Shown: positions 53,352 through 64,000 of the stretch, piece by piece
Layout of the letters: every line of letters starts with the position of its first letter
Position numbering within the stretch: position 1 is the first letter of the stretch
Source of the DNA: Ambrosia x helenae
Lineage: Eukaryota; Streptophyta; Magnoliopsida; Asterales; Asteraceae
Assembly (NCBI GenBank): GCA_030844895.1
Contig: CM061229.1
Span: 123,455,682 to 123,519,681, forward strand
Length of the DNA stretch: 64,000 nt
Direction of reading: 5' to 3'
Notes under the pieces: model-generated
The model's input: only the letters and a program-made list of their open reading frames with translations
The model's database searches: none
What the model was told of the DNA's origin: nothing
Translations under genes and position numbers: made by a program

Positions 53352-55828
53352 TTAACCCGAGTTCCTACTCTGCTCCTTGCTTAGAAGTTCTTTGACTGTA
53401 GTTCCTTGGACCTCCATTACGTAATTTGGAGGTTCAGTTATGAAGCAAGAAATAACATCTCTCAGAGTAATGATGCCGATGACGTCATTAGCATCACTCA
53501 CAACGTATACCCTATGAACACATTTTGAAGCCAGAGTGCTTATGACCTCCCCAAGAGTTGACCCGAGTTTGCATGTTATCGGCGAAGTGATTTTCTTGTT
53601 TTCCTCTGATGTCGCAGCAATGGTGTTAATGAAATCTTTTACCGTCAGCTTCCTAAAACCACAAGATTAATGATCGTAAAGACATGATAGAAACTGAAAC
53701 AGGTATGCATGGACCAGACCGTACCTGAAGTTGGTGAAAAGCTTCTGCTTGAGTAACAAAAATCGGATATCTTTTATGCTCATGTTACCGACAATCTTCT
53801 TTGTCGGGCCTTCAACGATAGGGAGACCTCCAATTTGGTTGTCTTTCATTTTCTTGAAGGCTTCAAGAACTAGTTCATCGCTTTGACTGCTAATAACCTG
53901 CGCATGAGAATATTCGAGGAACAAATTTAGCTCTAGATTTACAATAAAACTAGGGTTAGAAAATAAAACCACAACTCTTAACCTTATCTTTCGAAACGAA
54001 TGGAAGGCCCAACTCGGTTATAGGATGAACGGAGATGGTATCAAACCAGTCTCTTCCTTTGCATTGTTCAAGACCCTGAACAACTGCAGACTGAGTTATG
54101 AAGTTTTTAATCATTCGATTACCGGGTTCTATAACAGGCACATTCCTCAGCCGATATTTTGACAGCAGCAATAGGACACTTAACATAGAACTATCTGTCG
54201 AGACTGGAATATAAGGGGCCCAACGGTAACTTTTGACGATGGATTTAACCTGAAATCAACACAGGTCATTGATTTATATATTGCAGTGACTAAAACAGCC
54301 TTTGTAAGGTGAACTCACCTGAGTAGACTTAAACGGCTCTTCTTGAAGGATAATTTTGTAAAAATCCTCTCCCAATTCATCAGCCGCAGTAGGGGCGTCT
54401 TTTCCCATTCCTTTTTCAGCAGCAACACCACCAGCAACGGCTGCACCAACTGCAGCGATGGTTAGTCCAGCTGCAGCAACTGGACCTGTGGCACCTAACG
54501 CAATAGCTCCAATAGCGCTTGCGGCTCCAGCACCTACCCCTGCAGCGGTTGCTGATGTGGCAGTTAAGGCGGCAGCTGCCAAATCTGCAGTTTCCAACAC
54601 CCATAAAACTATGGTGGAGTAATCTAGGATTCCAAGGTATCTTTCTTTCCAATCTGTACTGTCTACGGCATCCGGATATTTCACTGGTGCTGATAATATA
54701 TTCGATTCCGAAAGGATCTTGACAGCATCGGAAATTGTGGTGTCTGCTTGAATTTCAATCACTACAAAGAGAATAACTTCTAAGTTTATTTACCACAACT
54801 TACGTAATAATGGCTATAGTATTTTTCATCTGTAATGACAGTCATTCGAACATTAAATATTTTAACTTCCTACCATTACGCCTTTGATCAGAAATTAGAC
54901 TTGGATTCAATGTAATATTTGATGCGTTACATATGCAAGAGGTATCGTAGGTTTCGGATTTCGTACTTCATGGATAACTTTCTGAATCATGTAACGAGTC
55001 CATTTTCATATTTATAGAAATTCGTGTCTATCAAAATCAATAATCAGATAAGACATAAAGTTTTCTCTAAAAGCGAGAAGTTTTCTTGTGTTAAAATTTG
55101 AAGTAGAAAATTTGATTAATGTAATTAGTCCATATAATTACAAAATATATAGGGTCAAACCATCGCAATATTTCAGTTATGTTATTGCAAAAAAAAATAC
55201 GAGCAGTAGCAACCGATTCAATAACTTAGTTGCTACCGAGCTTATTGTGACCGGTTGCTACCAATTTAAACTCACTTTTTAAAATTATTTTCCAACCAAC
55301 TTTGAGCCAACTAGCACTACCCGAGCCAGGTGCGTCACCCCTTGGACCCGATATCCCTGCCAGGGCGGTGCCCCCCTTCGCCCCTGTCAACCTCATATGT
55401 ACTTTAAGTACCAAATCCATAATAACGTCAAACGAGCATACACTCCACACTCCCTAACTCATATTAGTATTTATTACGATTTCTAAATGGGGTGCATGTA
55501 AATCCAATTATCCGAAATAGCTCGATGACACTAAAATCACCACATCAAACATTAAACTATATCAATATCAAAACTAAATTCAAGGATCACTATTCCATCA
55601 TCAAAAATCTAACTGAATACAAATTACAAAAAAACGGATACAACCGAATAAAAAAACACCAGAGATATGAATGTTACCTTTGCCTCTAGGCACTTGAGGA
55701 AAAGACGAAACCGGAATTCTAGAGAAAGCAGCAGTTAATTTCTCCTGCAATGAAGGAGACAGTTTCTTGCTGCTTTGAACCAACTCAAAGTATGCATCAT
55801 ACTCTGTTTTCTCTTTTGCATCCCACAT
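53352..55828 (-). CDS. CBS-domain protein, SNF1-related kinase gamma-1-like
   Basis: Five minus-strand coding exons (55828-55678, 54761-54319, 54249-53983, 53897-53725, 53652-53352) join in phase to 444 residues. The start MWDAKEKTEYDAYFELVQSS is chosen as the first ATG after a probable 5' UTR intron. Four CBS repeats are recognisable (IQADTTISDAVKIL; STDSSMLSVLLLLSKYRLRN; QSDELVLEAFKKMKDNQIGG; KLGSTLGEVISTLASKCVHR with GIITLRDVIS). The layout resembles Arabidopsis KING1/gamma subunits, which are linked to SnRK1 energy signalling. An Ala/Gly-rich hydrophobic stretch of about 60 residues sits inside the first CBS pair (TATSATAAGVGAGAASAIGA onward). Whether this branch binds SnRK1 or nucleotides is not shown by sequence. 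Confidence 0.88.
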
Positions 55829-56100
55829 CTTATCTCTTATTATACGTCCTATGTAATTATTATCTACCAACAATTAAATAAAATAATAAAGAAAACCCAT
55901 GATTATTTATTTATATAAATCAACCCCAGATTAAATAGATTATGTGAAGATATAGTGATTTAAATTGGAAAGAATAAAGAGAATGTTTATTACCTTGTGT
56001 TGTATTATTATGTTTGCTGATATGTAGGATCTGAAACAGACAAAGAAGAAGAAGAAGATGAGGATCTGAAACATAGGATGAAAAGATTGTTTAAGGAAGA
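55829..56100 (-). other. Probable 5' UTR exon and leader intron of the CBS gene
   Basis: The minus strand has ACAACACAAG|GTAATA near 55992 as a donor, preceded by a CT/GA-rich leader (56000-56100). A TTGGTAG| acceptor near 55866 lies 38 bases before the ATG. Confidence 0.4.
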
Positions 56101-56279
56101 AGAAGTAACATGATGTAGGTTTTGTTCATCTGCCACGTGTAAATGTTGTATGAAGTGGCGGGGATGGCTGATGGAAATGTGGCGTAGAATTGGTAAAGTA
56201 AGAGAATCAAGTATTTCACTTTTTGCTCCAAAGGTTATTTGTATTTTGAATTCGAGTCCTTGGAGTTTATTTTAAGTTT

Positions 56280-56690
56280 TTAAGTCCTTTTGGTCTAAGA
56301 ACACCCGTAATGGTTAGAAGATTGGGCACTAAAAGAGGAAATTGGCGCCCCATTCATGCCGGAACACCGCCCCATCATCATTAATTGGGCGCTAAAGGTT
56401 AGCAGATCCTTGTGGCGTGAAACATATCGCTGGGGGAGGGGCACTTGTTCAACCAATCAACTCATTCCACATCACACCCACCTTCAACACTAACCACTCT
56501 CTTCTTTTATTTTTTATTTGAAATTTAATATTTTTATATAGAAACATTCACACAACATCACACCACTACACCCCTTTGTTAATTTCAAGCCCTTAGTGAG
56601 ACCCACCTAACACTTGTCAAAAAATGCCCAACTAATTCAACTAAGGGGCTTGAAATGTTTTTACCACTACACATGGTTTAAGTGTATGCG
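56280..56690. other. Spacer with inverted-repeat MITE fragments
   Basis: TTTCAAGCCCTTAG (about 56593) and CTAAGGGGCTTGAAA (56641) form an inverted pair about 60 bases apart. GGGCACT / GGGCGCTAAA phrases near 56325 and 56388 suggest another decayed MITE. No ORF is supported. Confidence 0.45.
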
Positions 56691-56835
56691 TAGTGGTGGC
56701 GCTGTGATGGCGTTTTGGCCCCCATAGCGCCGGGGAACACCTCCCCCGAAACGCTATGGGGGTGTTATGGGGGGAAGGTTATGGTGGTAACGAACGTTGT
56801 GTCTTGGGGATTGGAATTTGAACGTTGAAGATGAT

Positions 56836-56839
56836 GATG

Positions 56840-56900
<61 letters not shown>
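56836..56900. repeat. (ATT)n microsatellite
   Basis: About 21 ATT units, followed by a GATGAT run. Confidence 0.95.
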
Positions 56901-56901
<1 letters not shown>

Positions 56902-57021
56902 GAAGATGATGATGATGATGATGATGAAGATGTTGATGAAGATGTAGTAGTGGTGGTGAAGATAGGGTAGGTTGGGTATTGGACTCTTGCATCTGATAGA
57001 TTATAGTATTATTATAGATTG

Positions 57022-57022
<1 letters not shown>

Positions 57023-57063
<41 letters not shown>
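57023..57063. repeat. (ATA)n microsatellite
   Basis: About 13 ATA units. Confidence 0.95.
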
Positions 57064-57065
<2 letters not shown>

Positions 57066-57413
57066 CAATAAAAAGCAATGATTACCCAATCATTTATAAA
57101 GTCACATAACGCCCCTTCCCACTACACCCTCTTTTCCCATAACGCCCCTTTTATTACTTTATAATATTTTATTCCCCATAACGCCCCTCCACTACACATG
57201 CCCTAAGGTAATGTTTCTTTTGAGGTGTGAATTGTGCTGGGTTGATAGGTTAATGAGTCAACTGGTTGATTCCTCGTCATTAACTCAAACTGTGTACTTA
57301 TTTATGTTGTGTCGTGTGGAACTCACTTAGAATTGTATCATGTTCGGGTTGACATGTTTTATATTTATGAGTGAGTAATATTTATTGATTTTTTTTTAGA
57401 ATTTAAACAATTA

Positions 57414-57810
57414 GAGGGTGTTTGGGATTGAGTTTGGAAATGCAAAAGTGCTTTTGATCAGAAGTGCTTATTGACTTATGACTTTTTGAAAAGGAGTTTT
57501 AAAAAAAGTGTTTGGATTAGCTTTTGGGATGAGAAACGTCAAAAAGTTAATAGATTGTTGTTTTTTAAGTGTTTCGCTTAACTTATTGTGAATATTGGTT
57601 GTATGGGTGGTAAATTTGTAATTTTTTTCCAAAAGTCAAAAGCCAAAAGCCAGGATTTCTAACTTCTCAAAAACAGATTTTCCACCCTTAAAGCCAAAAG
57701 TCAAAACAGAAAGTGCTTTTCGGTTACACAAACAGCTTATTGACTTATTCGCTTCTTGGAAAAGTCAATAAATCAATAAGTTGTTTTGAAACTCAATCCC
57801 AAACACCCTC
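57414..57810. mobile_element. Tourist-like (PIF/Harbinger) MITE
   Basis: Perfect 22-bp inverted termini start GAGGGTGTTTGGGATTG (57414-57435 and 57789-57810). TTA flanks both ends (57411-57413 and 57811-57813). No ORF. It is the best-preserved member of the family also seen at 19884 and 49443. Confidence 0.85.
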
Positions 57811-57949
57811 TTAGTTGCTCATATCCACATGAGATTTTTGTAATTTTAATTGCTTTTTGCATTTCTCTCTCATTCACAGTTAACAAACTTATGTTAATAT
57901 ATTTAGCTCGAGATTAAAATAAGCAAATTGGAATAATAGGAGAACTGGT

Positions 57950-58345
57950 GGTTTGAACTAGCAATGTGGCGTTTTGATGGCGCACTTTGCACTTCGCACA
58001 CTCGCAATGCCGCGAGCCACTTGAGAGCCGCCTTTGTATTTTTGACCTCGTGCGCGTGGTTTGGTACGTGGCACAATACCAGGTAGCGTCCTGGTCTCCG
58101 CGGTTGACGTAAACCATAAACTACAAGTGGGGCGCAGGTTGTCATCCGCAGATGACGTGGCGGGTTCCGATGGCACGTCAGGCACAAACTTCTGGGTTCA
58201 GCCAGTGCGCGGGTCTTGGGTCTGCTTAGCGCATCACCAGGTGTGCGCAAAGGGTGTTCACCCGCGAGAGACGCAGCAGTGCGCGCATGACATCTTCGTA
58301 TGCGCGCGCAGCGAACTGGTATTGCTTTACAGACTCGCAATGCGT
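57950..58345. other. GC-rich island of unknown origin
   Basis: About 400 bases of markedly higher GC and CpG (repeated TGCGCG, CGCGC, GTGACGT-like phrases) with sharp edges into AT-rich sequence. Frames through it lack family resemblance. It could be an LTR U3 piece, transferred organelle or foreign DNA, or a CpG-rich regulatory region. Confidence 0.4.
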
Positions 58346-58349
58346 TCTA

Positions 58350-59040
58350 GACATGCTGTTTCTAGTCAGTCTAGTAGACTGTTTCAACTCGTGTCTTAAA
58401 TGGTAAAGACCATTTTGATCACCATTTAAAATCCATTAATGAAGAAATTAAACTCTATTTTATTACAAAATTAATTCTCTTGTTTATGGCTTGTTTAAAG
58501 AGTTTAATGAGCCTTTTAATATCGTGAGTATAAGAATGAACATGGTTCATTCTAGGTAGTTGAAATATACACACACAAAAGAGTGCATTTGTTAGAATCC
58601 GGTCACGCCAAGAGAATGTTGCTGGCGTTAATCTCCCAAAGTTCGATTATTTTACGGACGGTGAGATGACAAAGAATGGTCTGACTAGAGGGCGAGCGGA
58701 GGGCTGCAAGTGCATGGCTGTCGTCTTGCTTACTTGAAAGCTATTGTGGTTCTTGTTTATCTTGCGTCTCTCCAAACATCGTTTCTAACCCCTTGATGGT
58801 ATGATCATCAAAACCACGAATCGCAGGGTTAATGCATTGTACACCAACTAAGGTTATAATCCATGAACTCTGAAATTCTAGTAATATTGTACACCAAGTA
58901 TATATATGACGTGTACATTATGATAGGTTATTAATGAAATATACATATTACAGATATTCAGGAAAAACAAGAGAAACTATAAGCAGTGGAAACAAAATTG
59001 TGTGCACTTTAAAATTACAATGAAAATGTTAGGTTCTGGA
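58350..59040. other. 3' flank of the WRKY gene
   Basis: AT-rich. 58590-58760 is GC-balanced with short open stretches but no recognisable protein. Confidence 0.35.
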
Positions 59041-59043
59041 TTA

Positions 59044-61347
59044 TCATATCTTGGACCCGCCTCCGACGTTTCTGACAAGTGATGTAATTGAAGCTGCCAA
59101 TGCTGTCCGGAAAGATGGATTTGAGGTTAAAGCTTTTGTTGCAGCTGCAATTGTGTCAGCTGACTGTTGTTGTTGTGAAGCAGAACTAGACATGTTCTTA
59201 AAAATATCATGTGATGGTGTTTGTTTCCCATGATATGTAAAGGGAATGGAAATATTCTTGTAGTTGGATTCAATTGAGGAAGAAAGAGATGATGATGGAG
59301 AAGAAAAGTTAAGGCAAGTGGAAGAAGAATATCTTGGTGTCATTGTAAAGGTTGATGAGTTTGATCTACTAAAATAGGGATTTGAAGTGAGATCAAGGGT
59401 GATAGTTGGGTGTGATTGATAGGTGGATATTGTGGTTTTGGGTAAGTAAAATGGGTATTGATGTGCTATTGAGTTGTAACTCGTGCCATGGTGGTTTGAG
59501 AAGGTGGTTGTGGAGGTAGCGGTGGTGGAGAATGGGGCAGCGGTGGTGAGACCGAGTTGTGAGGTTGATGAAGTGGATTTTAACATTGACGCTGCGGCTG
59601 AAGTGGTGGAAGCCATTGCAGTTGCTGATACTGAAAGCGGGTGGTTATGAGTTCCTTCATAGGTGGTGATTAGGATAGATTTGTCCTCGGCACATCTTTG
59701 CACCTGATAATGAAGTTAGAATAAAAACGGTTTAGATTTTGTATAGTAACATTTTTTTTTATGATACATAAATCAATTATTACTTTTAGTCAACACACAA
59801 GTAGGCTTTATTTCTTGTTTTGAATTGTAAAGATATTAAATATCTGATGTAAGAATAGAGGTGGCTAGCTAAATGGCCATATTCAATTATTCATCCAGTA
59901 TTTTATGTGTCAAATATAATAATTTTTTGGAGGGTTGGAACGCTAATAGGTCAAATGGTCACACTTGTTAGGTATATTCACCCGTTTGATCTGTTAGAGA
60001 TAATACGTCACTCAACTGACCCGTTTATAAGTAACGGGTCAAGATTGGATTCTCAAAGACCAAATCAAGTCAATATTAATTAAGAATTATTTACTTAAAA
60101 TAATTCAAGAAACGTAGGCATTAGGAAAAAAAAAAACTTACATGTTTTCTGACTGGACAAGATGGTGAGAGCGTGCATCGGTAATATGCTCGAGGGCATG
60201 GATTCCCTTTCGCTATTTTCTGTCCATATTTCCTCCATTGACATCCATCATTCATCTATATTGTTATAATTCATCAAAGTCAACTTCTTTCTATACTTAT
60301 CATAACAAGCATCATTTACATACATTAATAAACGTCATGTCAAAATTTTCATTCGGCGAAGTAAGAACCAATTTTCATTCGGCGGTGTTGGCCGGCCCAA
60401 GACGGCGTTGCGGTCCCAAGCCTATCCCCATACCACATATTCTTATATTTTACATCTAGAGTGTTCAACTCATTTTTATGATTTTGCCCGAGTCATGCAT
60501 GATGCATCCTAGTATCCTACAACCTAACAAGGCATCGCAAATAGATCAAATAATTTGTCTAAAAATTATTACCGTTTGGGTGTCACACACAACTTTTACA
60601 GAAACTCTAGCTTTCTTCAAGGGAAGCTGATCCAAAAGCTCATTATCATCACTTCTCTCAGTTTTCAAACCATGAACCGGTGGTTCCACCGTCTGTGTTC
60701 TTTCATCCTTCTTCACTTTGTTTGAGTCAACTACAGTTGTAGTCGGTTCAAATTCGCAGCCCAACCCGAGTTTGAGTTCTTGATCATCATTATCATCACT
60801 CTCTTGTTTGCTTTTGTTGAAACAATTCACCTTCTTTGGATCATCACTCTTATGTGTATAACTTGAAAGTGTCCCAAGGCTTAGAGAAATGAGTTCATTC
60901 CCATCACCAGCTAGCTCCTGATCAGGAGTCAGTTTTTCTGAACTTTTTATAACTTCTTGTTGTTGGAAAAAGTCTTTAAAGTGCACTTGCAATGATTTGT
61001 AATCCTTCCAAACCATGGATAATTTATGTTTCAGCTTTTGGTTCTCTTCTCTAACATGACCCATCTCATCTTTAGTTGATGAATCCAGAACAGTCTGTAG
61101 AACAAGAGCATGAACACGCGATTAATTATCTGATGAACACGCGAAATCAGTCTCCGAAAGCATGTTCAAGAACAAACAAATCACAGATACAAAACATATT
61201 TGACTGATCAACATTAAGAAACTAGTCTGGAAATTGTACCTGGGATGCGGTTTTCGATGCTACGGTCTGATTATCATGAAAGTGATTAATATTCTTGATT
61301 TTTGGTTCTTCTTCAACCTCAAAGAAACTGAACATAGGTTTCTCCAT
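59044..61347 (-). CDS. WRKY transcription factor, group IIb, WRKY72/61-like
   Basis: Four minus-strand exons (61347-61240, 61094-60573, 60255-60142, 59703-59044) join in phase to 467 residues. Near the N-terminus a leucine-zipper-like helix (MGHVREENQKLKHKLSMVWK) is typical of group II. The WRKY domain is split at the usual PVRK site: CQWRKYGQKIAKGNPCPRAY, then a C2H2 zinc finger (CTLSPSC ... THNH) with RCAEDKSILITTYEGTHNH. The basic stretch before it is LKKARVSVKVVCDTQT. ATAMASTTSAAASMLKS after the domain matches WRKY72/WRKY61. Known relatives act in basal defence. It should bind W boxes (TTGACY) in the nucleus. One W-box core, TTGACC (61448-61453), lies about 100 bases upstream of its ATG, compatible with self-regulation. 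Confidence 0.93.
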
Positions 61348-61399
61348 GTTCAAGCTAGTTTACATGGAACTTGAGCTTAATTTTGACAATTTGTAGCAA

Positions 61400-62255
61400 A
61401 TAGCAAAATGTATTACTTATAATAAGATTTGAGATCACCAACTCGGTTTGACCAAAAATTTAGTAAACTAATATTATTTTTCGTAGACTCGTATGTGCAT
61501 GTTGCTTCTACATGTGAATTAATTGTTATTTTAACGAGGTTCGTTAAACGCATATAAATATAGTAAGTACAACATTCATTATTTTATTAAATTAATTAAA
61601 TTAACAAATGACCAGCAAAAATTTGACATCCTATGGATGTGGTTCATCAACCCCTTTTAACAATGTTGCGATTTCCAATTTTTTATTTCTTCTTTTCTGT
61701 TTCTTAGATCGTGTAATGTCGATGTTAAATTTGATATTACAAGTATACATATATAAAGTTTTTTTAAAGAGTGGGGGAAGAGAATCATCTTATTTATTAA
61801 TGTAGTACTTGATCGAATGTCAATGAATTATTATCATCAAATTGAGAATTATTTTATAAGGGATATATGGGTGCCATTTCATGGTATTTATCCTAGTCCC
61901 AACTACTTCTAGAGTGTCACGTTAAAATGGAGACAAAGTACTATAGAACCACCCAATCACTTGTGACACTCTAGCATACTTTTCCTAAATGTTTTTTTTT
62001 TCTTTCATTTTTCATTTTAAAAATCAATAAACTTTAAAAAAACACAAATAAAAATACATTTATATATAAAACATATACATGATTAAACTAAACAACACAA
62101 TAAAAAAACCACAAATAAAATACATTTATATACAAAACATAAACATTTCATAATTAAACTAAACAACACAATTAAACTACAAACACACACACTAAATGTA
62201 CAATTAAACTAAAAACACACATTTAAACTAGAAAAACACACAATTAAACTAAAAA
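61400..62255. other. 5' flank of the WRKY gene and AT-rich spacer
   Basis: A weak TATA-like CTTATTATAAG lies on the minus strand near 61416-61426. 62010-62250 is A-rich with repeated ACACAATTAAACTA phrases. No gene is supported. Confidence 0.4.
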
Positions 62256-62259
62256 TAAA

Positions 62260-62610
62260 CTAATCTAAGCGCGACTTTAACATTTGCCACACCAAAATGT
62301 GAGGAAATTCCCCACGTACTGACATTGGTACCCAAATTGGGTAACCCCAATGGCCACGTCTGCGGCCGTGTCAGCACTCTCCCCCTTTAAGGCTCTTCGA
62401 CAGTGAGTATTGAATTGCTCACATTTCTTGTTGAGGTTGTCTCACTTCCGTTGAAGTGAATCAACCGTGCGGTTGGATTCACACACTAGCTCTTTGAATT
62501 GAGCTAGTACATAAGGACAAAAGGATGGTCGCGGCGGTGTCGGTGCGTCCTTCACTTAGGTATACGCTGTGCAAAGCTATCTCATCATCCTCCTCGGTCC
62601 AGTGAACCAT
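62260..62610 (-). pseudogene. Remnant of a SANT/Myb-like ORF of the PIF/Harbinger type
   Basis: The minus-strand ATG at 62610 opens MVHWTEEDDEIALHSVYLSE, a SANT-like start. After a frameshift the rest reads LVCESNRTVDSLQRK, a stop in place of the expected Trp, then DNLNKKCEQFNTHCRRALKG and ESADTAADVA, ending HILVWQMLKSRLD at 62260. This pattern resembles the Myb-like accessory ORF of plant PIF/Harbinger transposons (often annotated as GST-T3-like). It is clearly dead. Confidence 0.45.
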
Positions 62611-62619
62611 GTTTGGTGA

Positions 62620-63375
62620 CGGTGGGGCTCGGTGGGTTTAGGGTGAAAATGGGTGAAAAGTGAAGGTTCAGTAACAATGACAGTGGAGCTAGGTGGATTT
62701 TAAGGGCTTACCTTAGTCATTTTGGTCTTAAATTTACTTTTGTTTTGATTTTTGGATTGTAGCATGATTAATGGGGGTCTTAAGTTGATAATAACTCAAT
62801 GATTGTATTTTTCTACTACACTTTAAATACTGAAACTTGATGAGTGTTTAACTTGGCCAAACTTACTTAATACTCATCACAAATAGTTATTCGGCTAAGC
62901 GGGATAATGTTGGACTCACATAAATAAGATGGTCTCAAAATCATTTAATTAACTTTGCCAAAATGATCATTCGGACAAGTGGGAGAATCTTTGAAATAAC
63001 CTGTTAATGTGGTCTTATGGATCATTTGAGTAACGTTACCAATGTAACATACTAGTCTCTCAATAATTTCTTGATGGTATTAATTGTAAATATTGATTAG
63101 TTTAAGGGGCAATTAGGATTTCCCTTTAGGTACCTTTAATAGAGAATACATAAAGTTTTCATAACTGATCACCATTCATGATATTAATATTAATCATAAT
63201 TTAAGAAAACTCTTGAAGAACACCACACAAGATCTTCTCTCTAATGTGATCCATCTCCGAAGATAATCATTCGTACAAGTAAGTTTTACTAATGTTTATT
63301 ATTTTATTGATTGAATACACATGATTAGGTTCTATACTTTTGACTCGTGTTTAAGGATATAATCAACAGTCATTT
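62620..63375. other. Intergenic spacer, probably Helitron interior
   Basis: AT-rich, with related phrases (TTCGGCTAAGCGGGATAAT / TTCGGACAAGTGGGAGAAT) at about 62890 and 62972. No ORF is supported. Confidence 0.35.
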
Positions 63376-63422
63376 CATATTATATCTGTCTATTTCGAGA
63401 AGGCACCTGAGGGATAAACTAG
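63376..63422 (+). mobile_element. Decayed Helitron 3' end
   Basis: TCTGTCTATTTCGAGAAGGC, then ACCTGAGGGATAAACTAG (CTAG at 63419-63422) and T. It lines up with the 48057 end (CTATCCCGAGAAACACCCGA, GCGATAATCTAG) with more mutations in the hairpin. The 5' end is not found. Confidence 0.45.
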
Positions 63423-63709
63423 TATATAAGTATATAAAATAATTTATTGTACATTGGTATCCATTGTTCATTACTCGTTAGGCTTTTATGGGTTTCCTCG
63501 CTAGTTCTACATACTAATCCAGTTATAACCTTATGTGATGAAAATGAAATTACTCGTTGAATTTATCATCAGGCAATCTCAAATAACTCTAAAAACCGAC
63601 CAGCAATATTAAATGAAGATATGTACTTAAGATTATTATGTATTTTGAAAATTTCATATGTTTGTGGTCTTTGATTTATTAAATAAAAAGAATGCTATTA
63701 TTTTTCTTA

Positions 63710-63910
63710 TATTCCAAAATTTAGTCATATATCAATGAGAAATAACAGGTAAATTAATCTATCAAGCTAGGAGATCGACAGAAAGTTGAAGGTAACACAG
63801 TGATAATTAAAGGGCTACTATTGTCTTTTTCTTATATTTCAAAATTTGGTCATGTTAAAATCAAGAGAAATAATAGATAAATTAATCTATTAAGCTAGGA
63901 GACTGACATA
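63710..63910. repeat. Two-copy tandem duplication, ~125-bp period
   Basis: 63710-63785 and 63834-63910 share TTCAAAATTT(A/G)GTCAT, AGAGAAATAA(C/T)AG, and AAATTAATCTATYAAGCTAG with GAGA(T/C)(C/T)GAC. No gene lies here or to the window end. Confidence 0.6.
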
Positions 63911-64000
63911 GTTAAAGATAAATATGATAAAATATCAAGCCATAAGTTCAATTATAATGGTCAAGATTGATTTTTATATTGTTGATTAGGTCTCCGGTCC

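Larger units (their letters stand above)
56681..57206. mobile_element. MITE-like element carrying microsatellites
   Basis: The left end AGTGTATGCGTAGTGGTGGCG and the inverse of the right end (GGGCATGTGTAGTGGAGGGGCG) are similar inverted termini. The interior has (ATT)n at about 56836-56900, GAT/ATG runs to 56945 and (ATA)n at about 57023-57063. Poly-Asn or poly-His frames through here are microsatellite translations, not genes. Confidence 0.55.

Noticed and set aside
56765..56992. Minus-strand ORF with poly-Asn and poly-His runs
   Set aside because: It is a translation of the ATT/GAT microsatellite, with no conserved flanking protein.
58061..58399. ORFs on both strands in the GC-rich island
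   Set aside because: High GC lengthens chance frames. No domain, start context or family resemblance is seen on either strand.
1..64000. A linked cluster of host genes forming a new pathway or defence system
   Set aside because: The five intact genes belong to unrelated plant families in mixed orientation, separated by transposons. Nothing in the sequence ties them together.

Overview
This is a repeat-rich stretch of a plant nuclear genome. Evidence: multi-exon genes with GT-AG introns, plant-specific families (an RLCK VII kinase, an IRT/ZIP metal transporter, a WRKY factor, an SNF1-kinase gamma-like CBS protein), long AT-rich spacers, and layers of Ty3/Gypsy, Ty1/Copia, Helitron, CACTA, SINE and MITE sequence. 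The retroelement ORFs resemble families I associate with Asteraceae (sunflower/lettuce relatives). That placement is recollection, not a search result.

Layout. 1-8100: nested retroelements. A decayed Copia gag piece is followed by an LTR element with no recognisable polymerase, carrying a ~1,200-residue acidic coiled-coil ORF between arrays of a GGGCGAAKGTG-type motif. This sits inside a minus-strand Ty3/Gypsy gag-protease region whose likely 5' LTR lies at 7593-8100. 8100-12520: spacer, a poly-A retroposon candidate and a Helitron with a perfect 3' hairpin and CTAG end. 12697-15886: a minus-strand tRNA-derived SINE with 17-bp target duplications, split by a complete small Copia element (314-bp LTRs, intact gag-protease ORF, 5-bp target duplication). 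16135-18460: an RLCK VII kinase gene. 19120-20963: a ZIP/IRT transporter gene, convergent with the kinase, carrying a foldback element and nested MITE in intron 1. 21300-25480: tandemly repeated exon-like pieces, a dead Copia gag and an unidentified gene fragment. 25482-39860: a 14.4-kb Tekay/Del-type chromovirus with nearly identical 3.85-kb LTRs, dead by point lesions. 39861-44600: Helitron remnant, MITEs and a 5'-truncated LINE C-terminus. 45700-48057: a candidate Helitron made of repeated modules, holding twin SINEs and a TIR element. 48058-50770: spacer, MITE and CACTA remnants. 50934-52986: a PQQ-repeat quinoprotein gene. 53352-55828: a CBS-domain gene, convergent with it. 56280-58350: MITEs, microsatellites and a GC-rich island. 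59044-61347: a WRKY72-like gene. 61400-64000: spacer, a transposon-type ORF remnant and a further Helitron-like end.

The five host genes look intact and unrelated in pathway (immune/cytoplasmic kinase, metal uptake, extracellular quinoprotein, energy-sensing regulator, transcription factor). They form no operon or cluster. I found no new multi-gene system. The most unusual signal is an array of four hairpins inside each chromovirus LTR, with an invariant loop and stems that differ by paired, compensating changes.
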